From NCBI GenBank assembly GCA_019746355.1, contig JAIESC010000191.1, positions 1-31,521 of the forward strand: a stretch of DNA of 31,521 bases. Reading direction: 5' to 3'. The position numbers were made by a program, and so were the translations under genes. Of the stretch, positions 23,725 through 30,802 are shown piece by piece. The notes below the pieces were generated by a model. The model saw nothing but the letters and a program-made list of their open reading frames with translations. It had not been told where the DNA came from and did no database searches. Numbering within the stretch: the stretch's first letter is position 1; each line of letters begins with the position of its first letter. The stretch is from Xanthobacteraceae bacterium. Lineage in GTDB: Bacteria > Pseudomonadota > Alphaproteobacteria > Rhizobiales > Xanthobacteraceae.

Positions 23725-23955
23725 ATGCGCTGGCTTCATCTGTGCGTCGTTGTTGTCTTTGCACTCGCGATACTGATCTTTCTGCTGCAGAACCGCGACG
23801 TCGTCACATTGGAATTTTTGGGCTTCAGCGCTCGCGCGCCGGTCGCGATTATCATCGCCGGCGTCTACCTCATTGGTGCAGTGACTGGCGGCAGCTTGTT
23901 CGCACTGTTGCGGCGGTCCTACAGAGGCGCACAAGTCGCCGGTGGGCAGAGCTGA
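23725..23955 (+). CDS. LapA-domain (DUF1049) inner-membrane protein
   Basis: This 76-residue protein has two membrane helices (LCVVVVFALAILIFLLQN and VAIIIAGVYLIGAVTGGSLF) separated by RDVVTLEFLGFSARAP, then a basic tail (LLRRSYRGAQ). This is the standard short LapA/DUF1049 pattern (QN..VTL.FL....P......YL.GA..G). In E. coli LapA acts in lipopolysaccharide assembly control with LapB; here no LapB gene is nearby. GGGAGG lies eight bases upstream of ATG 23725. Confidence 0.85.
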   Translation: MRWLHLCVVVVFALAILIFLLQNRDVVTLEFLGFSARAPVAIIIAGVYLIGAVTGGSLFALLRRSYRGAQVAGGQS

Positions 23956-23996
23956 TCGGACACGGCAGAATTTGTCTCAGAGACGGGAGGTCAGCG

Positions 23997-24204
23997 ATGG
24001 ATTCACTCGTCCTCGTGTTGGCAATGCTTTCGCCTGCGACCGGCTCCGGTCAGCCCGTCGCTCTCGTTTTCCCAGAGCATGGAAAAGTTTGAAAGCCTGG
24101 AGGCGTGCAAGGCGGCTGCAGATCGGCCCATCGGCTTCGGTGCGATCTCTGATCTCAGCCTTTCGAACGGGCTCTATTGATACTGCGCGTATGGCGCAAA
24201 GTGA
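23997..24204 (+). pseudogene. Frameshifted small secreted-protein gene
   Basis: ATG 23997 behind GGGAGG opens a signal-like segment (MDSLVLVLAMLSPATGSGQP) that stops at 24090-24092. One frame over, the sequence goes on as QSMEKFESLEACKAAADRPI, reads GFGAISDLSLSNGLY to TGA 24178-24180, then YCAYGAK to TGA 24202-24204. Deleting one base of the CCC run at 24071-24073 would join the first two parts as ALVFQSMEKFESL. The in-frame TGA between GLY and YCAYG could once have been a Trp codon. Short secreted proteins with such a MEKFESLEAC-type helix and a terminal Cys are common in these genomes. It is either decayed or affected by a sequence error. Confidence 0.5.
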
Positions 24205-24212
24205 GCCGAACG

Positions 24213-24265
24213 AAAAGAGCGCCGTCGTCGCGAGCATCACGGTGTTCGCGAAACGAACGGCGCTC
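24213..24265 (-). terminator. Intrinsic terminator of the small lipoprotein gene
   Basis: GAGCGCCGT (24217-24225) pairs with ACGGCGCTC (24257-24265), with further pairing inside (TCGCGA-type segments). Read on the minus strand the stem is followed by TTTTCGTT, the usual T-tract. It lies just after the stop of the minus-strand lipoprotein gene at 24281. Confidence 0.65.
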
Positions 24266-24280
24266 CGGTAGTCTCAGGCC

Positions 24281-24388
24281 TTATCCCTTGGTGACAACCG
24301 GGGCTGGGGCCTTGCCCTTGCCGACAAAGCAACCGCCCAGGCTCAATGCCGAAACAACCAGCGCAAATGCCAGCGCCACTTTCTTCAT
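24281..24388 (-). CDS. Very small lipoprotein (35 residues)
   Basis: The minus strand has an excellent AGGAGG site (complement at 24395-24400) before ATG 24388. The product is a signal peptide (MKKVALAFALVVSALSLGGC) with lipobox LGGC and a 16-residue mature tail with Lys and Pro (FVGKGKAPAP...TKG). It resembles the tiny envelope lipoproteins (entericidin size class) often found in rhizobia. An intrinsic terminator follows. It lies downstream of the outer-membrane protein gene on the same strand, 61 bp away. Confidence 0.75.
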   Translation of the reverse strand: MKKVALAFALVVSALSLGGCFVGKGKAPAPVVTKG

Positions 24389-24449
24389 GCAACACCTCCT
24401 CTTTCCAACCGGTCCGGTGTGATCCGGTCGGCGACGGGTCTGGAATTGC

Positions 24450-25160
24450 TCAGTAGCCCCAGCCGCCCGGCCGCCAGTTCAGACCAAAAAGCACCACATC
24501 GACATCGGACTTTGCGCTGAATGAGACGCCGGCAGGAGAAGTGCCGGTGGTCGTGCCGAAACCCGCGTGATTGTATTCCACAAACACCGACCAATTCGGC
24601 GCGAATTTGTATTCAGAGCCAACGCCGACCGTCCAGCCGGTACGAGTTCTGCTGGTGCTTCCGACTTCCACACCGGCGGGATTGAAAACTGTCAGTGAAT
24701 TCTTCCGCCAAGCTGCGCCGCCTTGGAAATACAGCAACCAGTTCGGCTGCATCGCGTAGCCGATGCGGCCTGTGAGCAGATCCACCCAATCGTTTTTGAT
24801 CGTGCCCGAGAAGCCGGTAAACGGGCCGCTGCCAATGGTGCCGCTGCGCTCCGCATCCGCCCAGTCGAACATGTTGCGAATGCCGAACACCCAAAGCCCG
24901 GTCTGCCAGTCGCATCCGATCTGGCCGCCACCGACGAAACGGGCGTTGTCACTTGAGCCGGAAATTGTGCCGGCCGATGACGAGATTTCTCCGCTGCCCC
25001 ACCCGGCACCGGCATTGCCGCCGATGTAGCACCCGGTCCAGGAACTGACTGGCGCGTAAACAGCCGGCGCTCTCGGTGCGGAGCGCGGAAGATCGGCAGC
25101 GGATGCCGCTTGCCCTAGGCCAAGTATCGCCGCAATGGCAACTGCTGAAACACCACGCAT
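24450..25160 (-). CDS. Outer-membrane beta-barrel protein, Omp25/RopB-like
   Basis: This 236-residue protein has a signal peptide (SAVAIAAILGLGQAASA) and the typical start of the rhizobial family (ADLPRSAPRAPAVYAPVSSW, TGCYIGGNAGAGWG). Alternating-strand segments follow: FVGGGQIGCDWQTG, LTGRIGYAMQPNWLLYFQGG, TGWTVGVGSEYKFAPNWSVF. It ends in VDVVLFGLNWRPGGWGY, with an aromatic C-terminal residue as in barrel proteins. It is probably an 8-stranded barrel. The ATG at 25160 has GGGAGG five to seven bases upstream; frame-open codons upstream are not needed. It is a surface or structural protein and the specific function is unknown. Confidence 0.9.
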   Translation of the reverse strand: MRGVSAVAIAAILGLGQAASAADLPRSAPRAPAVYAPVSSWTGCYIGGNAGAGWGSGEISSSAGTISGSSDNARFVGGGQIGCDWQTGLWVFGIRNMFDWADAERSGTIGSGPFTGFSGTIKNDWVDLLTGRIGYAMQPNWLLYFQGGAAWRKNSLTVFNPAGVEVGSTSRTRTGWTVGVGSEYKFAPNWSVFVEYNHAGFGTTTGTSPAGVSFSAKSDVDVVLFGLNWRPGGWGY

Positions 25161-25466
25161 GATTGCCTCCCGCTGTTGAAGGTCAATTTGCGTAAGCCTG
25201 ATCCCTTGAGACGTTTGCTGCAATGTTGGTTCTGGCTATTCACTCCGGGGAATTGCCGTTTCTCAGCGTCCGTGGCGGAGATGCATCAAACAGGTCAACC
25301 TTCATGACTTGTTTTTCGGCTCCGGTGGTTACTTGATACCGTTCCAGGCTGACGAGCGGTGCAGGCTCTCAAAGCTGCGTCGTCTTCTTTGACCACAGGT
25401 GACCAATCGGCCGCATCTCATCGGGCAAATTGTCACCTGAGCATTTCAAGGTGGCTCGCCGTGCTG

Positions 25467-25539
25467 GAGCATGATCCCGAAAAAGCCTGCCCCGGACTTG
25501 ATCCGGGGTGTGAAGCGGTTTTCGGAAAAGATCGTGCTC
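25467..25539. repeat. Rhizobiales palindromic repeat, copy 2
   Basis: GAGCATGATC (25467-25476) pairs with GATCGTGCTC (25530-25539) with one mismatch, and inside them CCCCGGA (25490-25496) pairs perfectly with TCCGGGG (25502-25508). The flanks CGAAAAA and GGTTTTCGGAAAAGATC and the trailing CAAACAAGAAGCTAA are the hallmark of this dispersed family. The rest of 25161-25614 shows no gene. Confidence 0.8.
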
Positions 25540-25614
25540 AAACAAGAAGCTAAGGCGGAATGACGGTTCGAAGAAAAGTCATTCCGCGTTAGGGCGCGCC
25601 GCAGCGGACACCCA

Positions 25615-25870
25615 TTACGGGAACATCCCCATCGCCGAGTAGATGCACAGCATTGCGACGATGCTCACCCATATGAACAGGTAGATGTCGAGCAACGTGT
25701 CCGCCGATGTCGGGAAAATCCATCAGCGCAAGCGGCAGACCTGCCACCCAGAAGATATGCATCTGCGTGAACAGTGCGAGAAGCCCGAGGGCAGCTACTA
25801 TTTCATACTGCAGCTTGCGTGACGGGTGGAGTATGCGTGCAGGCAATGTGAGGAATATCAGCCAGGTCAC
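25615..25870 (-). pseudogene. Frameshifted small membrane protein
   Basis: From a GTG at 25870 the minus strand encodes TM-like sequence (VTWLIFLTLPARILHPSR, IVAALGLLALFTQMHIFWVA, GLPLALMDFP). It then runs hydrophilic to a stop at 25589. Removing one base from the AAAA run at 25715-25718 (TTTT on the minus strand) gives instead MDFPTSADTLLDIYLFIWVS followed by VAMLCIYSAMGMFP and a stop at 25615-25617, a third membrane helix. So the intact gene was probably a protein of about 85 residues with three helices. The family is unknown. The indel may be real or a sequencing error. Confidence 0.55.
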
Positions 25871-26017
25871 GCCGAAGCGGAAACTGAAAGTAAAGGAACC
25901 GCGGCTGCCGCGACCATCGGCACGTCGGTTTCACCGGGCGCGGTGACGAACGCCGGTCAATGATTGGAGGCTGCCGGATGAAGTGTCTTGTCCATCGCAG
26001 GCTTCCAGGCGATGCCG

Positions 26018-26227
26018 TCACAAGCACTGGCGAGGCTGAACGCCATCGAAGATGGCGCACGGCATACCGGCTGAGCGGAGACGCTCGACGATGTTCTCCG
26101 CCAAGTGGAGGCGCTTTGCGTAAAGTTGATCTGCAGTCTCCACGGCGGCAGGCTCGTCTGTCTCGACCTGTTCGTGCAATTCGGGCGATTGATGGCGCAC
26201 AGGTCCCCCTCGGACATGCAGCCGCAT
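26018..26227 (-). CDS. Hypothetical small protein (uncertain)
   Basis: This 69-residue minus-strand frame has a plausible amphipathic helical segment (ADQLYAKRLHLAENIVERLR) and a C-terminal SAGMPCAIFDGV. A related DQLYAERL stretch occurs on the minus strand near 22.65 kb, which favours a real, repeated family. There is no strong Shine-Dalgarno at ATG 26227 and the N-terminal part looks random, so the start may be wrong or the gene decayed. Confidence 0.35.
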   Translation of the reverse strand: MRLHVRGGPVRHQSPELHEQVETDEPAAVETADQLYAKRLHLAENIVERLRSAGMPCAIFDGVQPRQCL

Positions 26228-26271
26228 GCCCGTCGCTGACCATTAAGGTATCTCCGTCGCCGGGGTCGCTC

Positions 26272-26460
26272 CTATGATCGACCGATCTCGCCCCAGCGGG
26301 ACGCCGATGTTGTCTCAAAGGCCGTCGCGGCCTTGCCTTCGTCGGAAGCAAGCCAGTCGCTCAATTCCTGATCTGTCGCTGGCGGGCGGCCCTTCAGTGC
26401 CTCGAAAGCGTCGCGCGGCGCGGGAACCCGTGCCTCGTTCAATGTCTCTCTGCCTTGCAT
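26272..26460 (-). CDS. Hypothetical small soluble protein (uncertain)
   Basis: This 62-residue minus-strand frame, from the ATG at 26460, begins MQGRETLNEARVPAPRDAFE. It continues with a DQELSDWLASDEGKAA segment near the middle, which looks like a genuine folded helical protein; the last dozen residues (SASRWGEIGRS) are less convincing. No clear ribosome site is seen. Proteins with an ARVPAP...L..L.S.EG pattern seem familiar from these genomes, but no function is known. Region 26476-26868 upstream holds no convincing gene. Confidence 0.35.
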   Translation of the reverse strand: MQGRETLNEARVPAPRDAFEALKGRPPATDQELSDWLASDEGKAATAFETTSASRWGEIGRS

Positions 26461-26868
26461 GGGAGATGCTCCCATTCTTCAACGCTGAACGCGATAAGAA
26501 TGCCGCCATCTGCCCGTGGCGGCCATTTCCCTTTGGTCCAACGTTCCTGCAGACGAACATTGTTGCATCGGGACCCGGCTGCGCCAGCCTGCGGCCTGTG
26601 TCATCTGACGTAAACCTTTGTTCAATCGACTCCCGGTGCATGTCGGGACATATTTTCGCGGTTAATGGCTCGCAATGCGGACGTCGTTAGCATAAGCGGC
26701 GATCGCAGCGACAATTGCCATAGCGACCACGACGATCCTCGAGTGGAGATCAGTGTGCACGACATCCGTTCGTGCGCAAACGTGGAGCACGTCATGGCTG
26801 TTGCGACGTGGCCTTACAGGCCAGCAGCCGCTTTCGTTGGGACCTGATGTTTCCTCAGGAGGACACCA

Positions 26869-28407
26869 ATGATCAGCACAATCGCCCGGTTGCTCATAGC
26901 GGCAATGCTCTTCATGGCACCAATGGCCGCGACCGCGCAGACCACGGACAGTGCGGGACCGAGGTCGAACCCTCTAAATCCGCAAGAGCTCGACCGACTT
27001 GTCGCGCCGATCGCGCTTTATCCGGATACGCTTCTTTCCGAGATTCTGATGGCCTCTGCTTATCCACTCGATGTTGTCCAGGCCGCACGCTGGTTGGAAC
27101 GTCACAAGGGCCTCAAGGGAGATCAGCTCAAGGCTGCCGTAGACAAGGAGCCGTGGGACGACAGCATCAAATCGCTGGTGGCGACGCCGGACGTTCTCAA
27201 AAGGATGAACGATCATCTCGATTGGACACGTAAGCTGGGCGATGCGGTCGTTGCTCAGCAGCCTGAGGTGATGGACGCCATCCAGCGGATGCGGGCCAAG
27301 GCACACGCCAACGACAAACTTCCTTCCAGCCCGCAACAGCGGGTGACAGTGAATCAAGTGGAAGGCAGGCAGGTCATCGCCATCGAGCCAACGGACCCTT
27401 ACACCGTCTATGTCCCGTATTACGACCCGGCGGTGGTTTACGGCGCGTGGGACTATCCTGACTATCCGCCCTATGACTGGGGGGCCCCGCCGTACATCGG
27501 TTACGGTCTTCTTGCGACCGGGCTCGCCTTCGGAGCTGGATGGGCGCTGGCGAACTGGGGAAATTATTGGGGCGGCAACATCAACTGGAGCGGTGGCGGC
27601 AATAACATCGTGGTCAATCCGCCGGGAACACGTCCCGGCGGCCGCCCGTCACATCCGATCAGCGGCGCCGGCCTCGGTGACAGGTGGCAGCCCCGGGTCG
27701 ATCATCGACAGGCCCTCCGTGACCGTGGCGCTCAGCGCGATTTTCGCGGCAGCCAAGGTCAACGGGTGCTCAATCCCGGCAATAGGCCCGGCACCGGCCT
27801 CGGACAAAATCGTCCAGATCAGGGTCAGAGGGTATCCAACCGCGCCAACCAGCTGCGCAGTGCGAACACCCGACCCTCACAACGTGCTTCCAACACCGCA
27901 CGGCGTCAGACGGCCAGCCGAAACCGGACGCCTGGCCGGACGGCAAGCGCACGCACTCATGCAAGGACAAACGTCGCCCACCGCGGAGCCCCAAATCGCA
28001 TGGCGAACCGTGGCGGCATCCATCGCAGTATGGGCGCGCGTGCACAGGCCTTCGGCGGCGGGCGCAGCTTCGGCGGCGGGCGCAGCTTCGGCGGTGGTCG
28101 CAGTTTCGGCGGTGGCGGTCGAAGCTTTGGTGGCGGAGGCCGTGGTGGCCGGCGATCCGACATCAATCTCAAACACGACATCGTCCTTGTCGGTCACCTG
28201 AACAATGGGCTGGGTCTGTACCGCTTCAGCTACAACGGCAGCAGCAAGGCATACGTTGGCGTCTTGGCGCAGGAGGTTCAGCACGTGGTACCCGGCGCGG
28301 TGACGCGCGGAAGCGATGGCTATCTCAGGGTGCACTACGAAAAACTTGGTGTGAAATTCCAAAGCTACGAACGGTGGCTTCGAGGTCATGCACCGCGCGA
28401 TTTGTGA
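26869..28407 (+). CDS. DUF3300 protein with C-terminal S74-type intramolecular chaperone/peptidase domain
   Basis: This is a 512-residue secreted protein. Signal peptide: LLIAAMLFMAPMAATAQ. DUF3300 domain about 38-225: LDRLVAPIALYPDTLLSEIL, SAYPLDVVQAARWLERH, then YVPYYDPAVVYGAWDYPDYP. A Gly/Trp-rich hydrophobic stretch and a long basic Arg/Asn/Gln-rich region (about 250-395) follow, then FGGGRS-type repeats (about 395-425). The C-terminal domain (about 430-505) matches the S74 pattern: SDINLKHDIV, LYRFSYNGSSKAYVGVLAQE, a VVPGAV segment and YLRVHYEKLG. Ser430 and Lys435 have the S-D-x-x-L-K spacing of the self-cleaving Ser/Lys dyad. AGGAGG precedes ATG 26869. S74 domains trimerise and cut themselves from phage fibres and MyRF; this fusion is unusual. 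Confidence 0.88.
   Translation: MISTIARLLIAAMLFMAPMAATAQTTDSAGPRSNPLNPQELDRLVAPIALYPDTLLSEILMASAYPLDVVQAARWLERHKGLKGDQLKAAVDKEPWDDSIKSLVATPDVLKRMNDHLDWTRKLGDAVVAQQPEVMDAIQRMRAKAHANDKLPSSPQQRVTVNQVEGRQVIAIEPTDPYTVYVPYYDPAVVYGAWDYPDYPPYDWGAPPYIGYGLLATGLAFGAGWALANWGNYWGGNINWSGGGNNIVVNPPGTRPGGRPSHPISGAGLGDRWQPRVDHRQALRDRGAQRDFRGSQGQRVLNPGNRPGTGLGQNRPDQGQRVSNRANQLRSANTRPSQRASNTARRQTASRNRTPGRTASARTHARTNVAHRGAPNRMANRGGIHRSMGARAQAFGGGRSFGGGRSFGGGRSFGGGGRSFGGGGRGGRRSDINLKHDIVLVGHLNNGLGLYRFSYNGSSKAYVGVLAQEVQHVVPGAVTRGSDGYLRVHYEKLGVKFQSYERWLRGHAPRDL
28050..28150 (+). repeat. FGGGRS-encoding tandem repeat
   Basis: Four to five tandem units of about 18 bp (TTCGGCGGCGGGCGCAGC and close variants, the later ones expanded to FGGGGRS) lie inside the DUF3300-S74 gene just before the S74 domain. 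They encode a flexible Gly-rich linker. Copy number could vary between strains by slippage. Confidence 0.85.
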
Positions 28408-28507
28408 TTGGAGCATGAAGTCGGCTGACAACCACGTTCGTCAGGGAAAGGCTGCACGGCAGCGGGTGTGGAGTTGGTGCGATTGACGCCGCCCAGAAGC
28501 TCGCGCG

Positions 28508-28550
28508 GCGCCCGCCCCGGGGCGTTTGCGGGGAACCGGGGGCGGGGCGC
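28508..28550 (+). terminator. GC-rich imperfect hairpin after the DUF3300 gene
   Basis: GCGCCCGCCCCGG (28508-28520) can pair with CCGGGGGCGGGGCGC (28536-28550), allowing two bulged bases, about 100 bp after the stop. There is no T-run. The stretch 28408-28681 has no convincing gene, so this is the likely 3' structure of the DUF3300 transcript. Confidence 0.4.
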
Positions 28551-28681
28551 TACTGGCAGCTCGTGTCCCGGAGCTGCTGTGGTGCAAACATCCTCGATCA
28601 TCGTTCGTTCCACCGGAACTCTCGATCAAATCGGATCGTTGGCCCGACGGTGGGGATGATATTTTAATGGAGCGAGCGCCC

Positions 28682-28858
28682 ATGTCAGACGACAAAACCA
28701 AACGCGGCGGTCAGGACCGCAAGCGCATCGACGTGAGCGAGGATTACGAATGCCGGTACTGGTCAGAGAAGCTCGGAGTGAGCGCGGCACAGCTGAAGCA
28801 GGCTGTGCAGAAGGTCAGGCCCATGGTCGATGACGTGGCGCGGGAGCTGGGGAAGTGA
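28682..28858 (+). CDS. DUF3606 small protein
   Basis: This 58-residue protein fits the DUF3606 pattern closely: MSDDKTKRGGQDRKRIDVSE, then a conserved EYxCRYW-type segment (DYECRYWSEKLGVS), LKQAVQKVRPMVDDV and a short end. It is probably a small helical, possibly DNA- or protein-binding protein of unknown function, common as multiple copies in rhizobia. The ATG at 28682 is chosen by homology (starts MxDDK); GGAG lies about nine bases upstream. An in-frame ATG at 28667 would add five residues. Confidence 0.85.
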   Translation: MSDDKTKRGGQDRKRIDVSEDYECRYWSEKLGVSAAQLKQAVQKVRPMVDDVARELGK

Positions 28859-28877
28859 TCAGCGCGTTGATCGGGAC

Positions 28878-29048
28878 ATGAAAAGGTTTGCATTCCTGAT
28901 GGGCATCAGCCTCGTTTTGGGTGCGGTCGCCTACGGCCTGGGTCACTACATGGATGCGAAGGGAATCCGATCGTCGGACGATTCCCGGATCGTGGCGCAG
29001 GAGCAGGTGGAGCGTCGCGAGTTAGCGACCCGTCCGCCGTCGCAATAG
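28878..29048 (+). CDS. Small single-pass membrane protein
   Basis: This 56-residue protein has one N-terminal membrane helix (FAFLMGISLVLGAVAYGLGH) after MKR and a charged tail (DAKGIRSSDDSR, QVERRELATRPP). It starts 19 bases after the DUF3606 stop, so the two probably form an operon. The ribosome site is weak (GGGA). No family is recognised; similar one-helix proteins are frequent next to DUF3606 genes. Confidence 0.5.
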   Translation: MKRFAFLMGISLVLGAVAYGLGHYMDAKGIRSSDDSRIVAQEQVERRELATRPPSQ

Positions 29049-29489
29049 ATAGGGCAGCCGACTGAGGCGGCCTATGGGCCTTGAGGATCGTGGCTGGGTC
29101 TTCCTCAAAGATCGCCTGTGTGCGCTCAAAGCAATCCAGCAGATTTTCGGATGCTGCCGCGTCATATCCTTTAGTTTTTTCTCAGCGACCAACTTGCGCT
29201 GCCTTTCAAGGATGGCGCGTCCACTTGCGACGTGGCGCAGCGCAAGCGCGAGACGGTCACTGTGGAGCATGGCAAGATCGTTCGATTCCGGATTGTTGCA
29301 GACGATTGCGGCAGCCTGTTCGCTGTCTTTGGACAGCCGGACGACAACGCGATCTGCTTCCCAGACCTCCAGATCAAAGCCGTCCAGGGAAGCCCGGGCC
29401 GCATCGATGGCCTTTTCGTCGCAGTCGACCGTCGGCACGTAGGGCGGGGCCACGATGTGGCGGTCCGCATTGAGACGGTAGACACACAC
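29022..29489 (-). pseudogene. Hypothetical rhizobial protein gene with homopolymer frameshift
   Basis: The N-terminal part from GTG 29489 looks genuine: VYRLNADRHIVAPPYV, then DEKAIDAARASLDGFDLEVW, a common small-protein pattern in Bradyrhizobium-like genomes. A helical part with LRHVASGRAILERQRKLVAE follows. After that the frame turns to nonsense (KLKDMTRQHPKIC). Adding one base to the T6 run at 29175-29180 (A6 on the minus strand) would restore EKKTKGYDAAASENLLDCFE and then RTQAIFEEDPATIL, a far better helix. The gene therefore appears broken by a one-base loss. Its present 3' end overlaps the convergent one-helix gene by 27 bp. Confidence 0.5.
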
Positions 29490-29596
29490 GATACGTGGGC
29501 ACGGGGACGCTCGTGTTTGAGGCCAAAGCGCGCCATCAAGTCACGCGGGGCGGACTTGTCGGCCGCCTTCTGCCGCCGACGTTCAACCGCCGCGAG

Positions 29597-29616
29597 AGGC
29601 CGCCTTAAAGCGGCCT
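29597..29616. terminator. Short hairpin
   Basis: AGGCCGC (29597-29603) pairs with GCGGCCT (29610-29616) across a CTTAAA loop. It lies in the gap 29490-29702 between two minus-strand genes and may end the transcript of the gene at 29703-30020. There is no T-run. Confidence 0.4.
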
Positions 29617-29702
29617 AGAGCGTGAAGGTCGCGATGACGATCGCGACGACGAGCGCCACCTAGGACCGCGGCCCGCACTGGTGCAGTGTTCCGCGCTCGG
29701 AA

Positions 29703-30020
29703 CTAAGCGCTGTGGGTCAAAGAGCGACGCCGACGGGCAACGGAGGGATGCCGTGGCGGGGCCGAGCCCTCCGTCCAACTTGAGCGCGAGCTGCCCGGCA
29801 GGCCAAGTGCCTCCAAGGCGCGGTCGCACAGTACCTGCGGATGACGTTCACCTTTTTTGGCAAGCGCGATGATGCAGCTTGCGATGACTTGTCGAACGAA
29901 GGTTGGATCTCCCGCCTGCGCGCTCACCGCGCAGGCGCGATCAAAGGCATCGCCCATGACCGCAAGGGCGTCAGGTCCGAACGTCGTATCTCTGATGAAT
30001 GGCTGTATTGTCGCTGACAT
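29703..30020 (-). CDS. Hypothetical small helical protein with altered C-terminus
   Basis: The ATG at 30020 with GGAGG five bases upstream starts a 105-residue protein: MSATIQPFIRDTTFGPDALA, then MGDAFDRACAVSAQAGDP, VRQVIASCIIALAKKGERHP and LCDRALEALGL. This is a recurrent small protein of Bradyrhizobium-like genomes, normally ending soon after the ALxALGL helix. Here another 25 basic, Ser/Pro/Arg-rich residues follow (PRHPSVARRRRSLTHSA), probably because the original stop was lost. The function is unknown. Confidence 0.6.
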   Translation of the reverse strand: MSATIQPFIRDTTFGPDALAVMGDAFDRACAVSAQAGDPTFVRQVIASCIIALAKKGERHPQVLCDRALEALGLPGSSRSSWTEGSAPPRHPSVARRRRSLTHSA

Positions 30021-30258
30021 TGCCACCTCCCAAAACATAGACAGGGGGAGCGCGACTGGTCTCTCAGTCACCGACGCCAAGCGTTGAGCTTGTCGGTGAT
30101 GCCGCAGTGTGCGCCTTCATGCATCGCCAAGTCGAGGGAAAACGGACCAACGAATACCATCCCTTTGTCTGCTAACCGACTTACAGCAGCGGTTCGGCAA
30201 GTTGCATTCAGACGGTTACAGCGCAGCAGCGCCCTTTCAACGATCCCTCGGGCAACGG

Positions 30259-30375
30259 TCACTGGAGCGCCTCCTCGGCGGGTGCTGTCATCCGCCGCTC
30301 GATCTCGGCCTCGGTGGTGAGGATCACTGGCATGGCCTTGGGATGAACGGCACCAACGACATCGTTGAGCCGCAC
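30259..30375 (-). pseudogene. Fragment of an SRAP (YedK/HMCES-type) protein
   Basis: The minus-strand frame reads VRLNDVVGAVHPKAMPVILT, then TEAEIERRMTAPAEEALQ and TGA, followed in the same frame by PLPEGSL. This matches the C-terminal end of SOS-response-associated peptidases (SRAP), with the signature HPKAMPVILTT and a TAPxxEAxxLQRPLPxGxL end. The stop sits where Arg (CGA to TGA) would be. The N-terminal domain with the catalytic Cys2 is missing, so it cannot be active. Its upstream edge abuts a recombinase fragment. Confidence 0.65.
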
Positions 30376-30565
30376 TCCATGTTGAGCCGCCGCGTGCGGT
30401 CGGGATGCCCCGTTCCGTCAGCGCTCGCGCAATGGCGTGCAGTGACGTGATGGCCGGCTCTCGCAGTTCCCTAAAGACTGGTGCGAGGTCTGTGGCGCGA
30501 ATGTCAGCGCGGGTTGATTGAATAGCCCGGCCGGCCAGGAATACGCTGGCGGTTGGCGTCCCGCG
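30365..30565 (-). pseudogene. Fragment of a large serine recombinase (resolvase family)
   Basis: The minus strand encodes GTPTASVFLAGRAIQSTRAD, then DLAPVFRELREPAITSLHAI and ARALTERGIPTARGGSTWSA. That is the hallmark segment of site-specific serine recombinases (LAPxIxELxxxGxTSLxxIAxALxxRGIPTxRGxxWSxxQ). The catalytic N-terminal domain and the rest of the C-terminal part are absent. It ends at Q in the WSAAQ segment, where the SRAP-like sequence begins in another frame. It is a degraded mobile-element gene. The interval 30021-30258 downstream shows nothing else convincing. Confidence 0.65.
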
Positions 30566-30802
30566 AGGGCAGTACGAACGGTGAGCGACTGAAGGGACGC
30601 TTGGGGGCTGGGAGCGAAATCGCTCGCTTAGCCGGCGAGCACGGCCGCTGACAAAGACGAGGCACGTTCGGATGCGCGCCGCTCCAAGGCTACCGCGAGA
30701 AATGCTGCGCACATCCCCGAACCGACCGCTAGCAAGCCGGATGCGTGCAATCTACAATTCACCCGTCTAGTGGGTGTACTTGGGCACGGTTCGGGGGAGC
30801 CT

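Noticed and set aside
26315..26641. A 108-codon minus-strand frame (MHRESIEQRF...)
   Set aside because: It overlaps the better small frame at 26272-26460 on the same strand, has no ribosome site and resembles no family.
29625..29668. Hydrophobic minus-strand stretch (ALVVAIVIATFTL, then stop) that looks like the end of a membrane protein
   Set aside because: It is preceded immediately by an in-frame stop, so at most it is a 15-residue remnant; there is not enough to call a gene.
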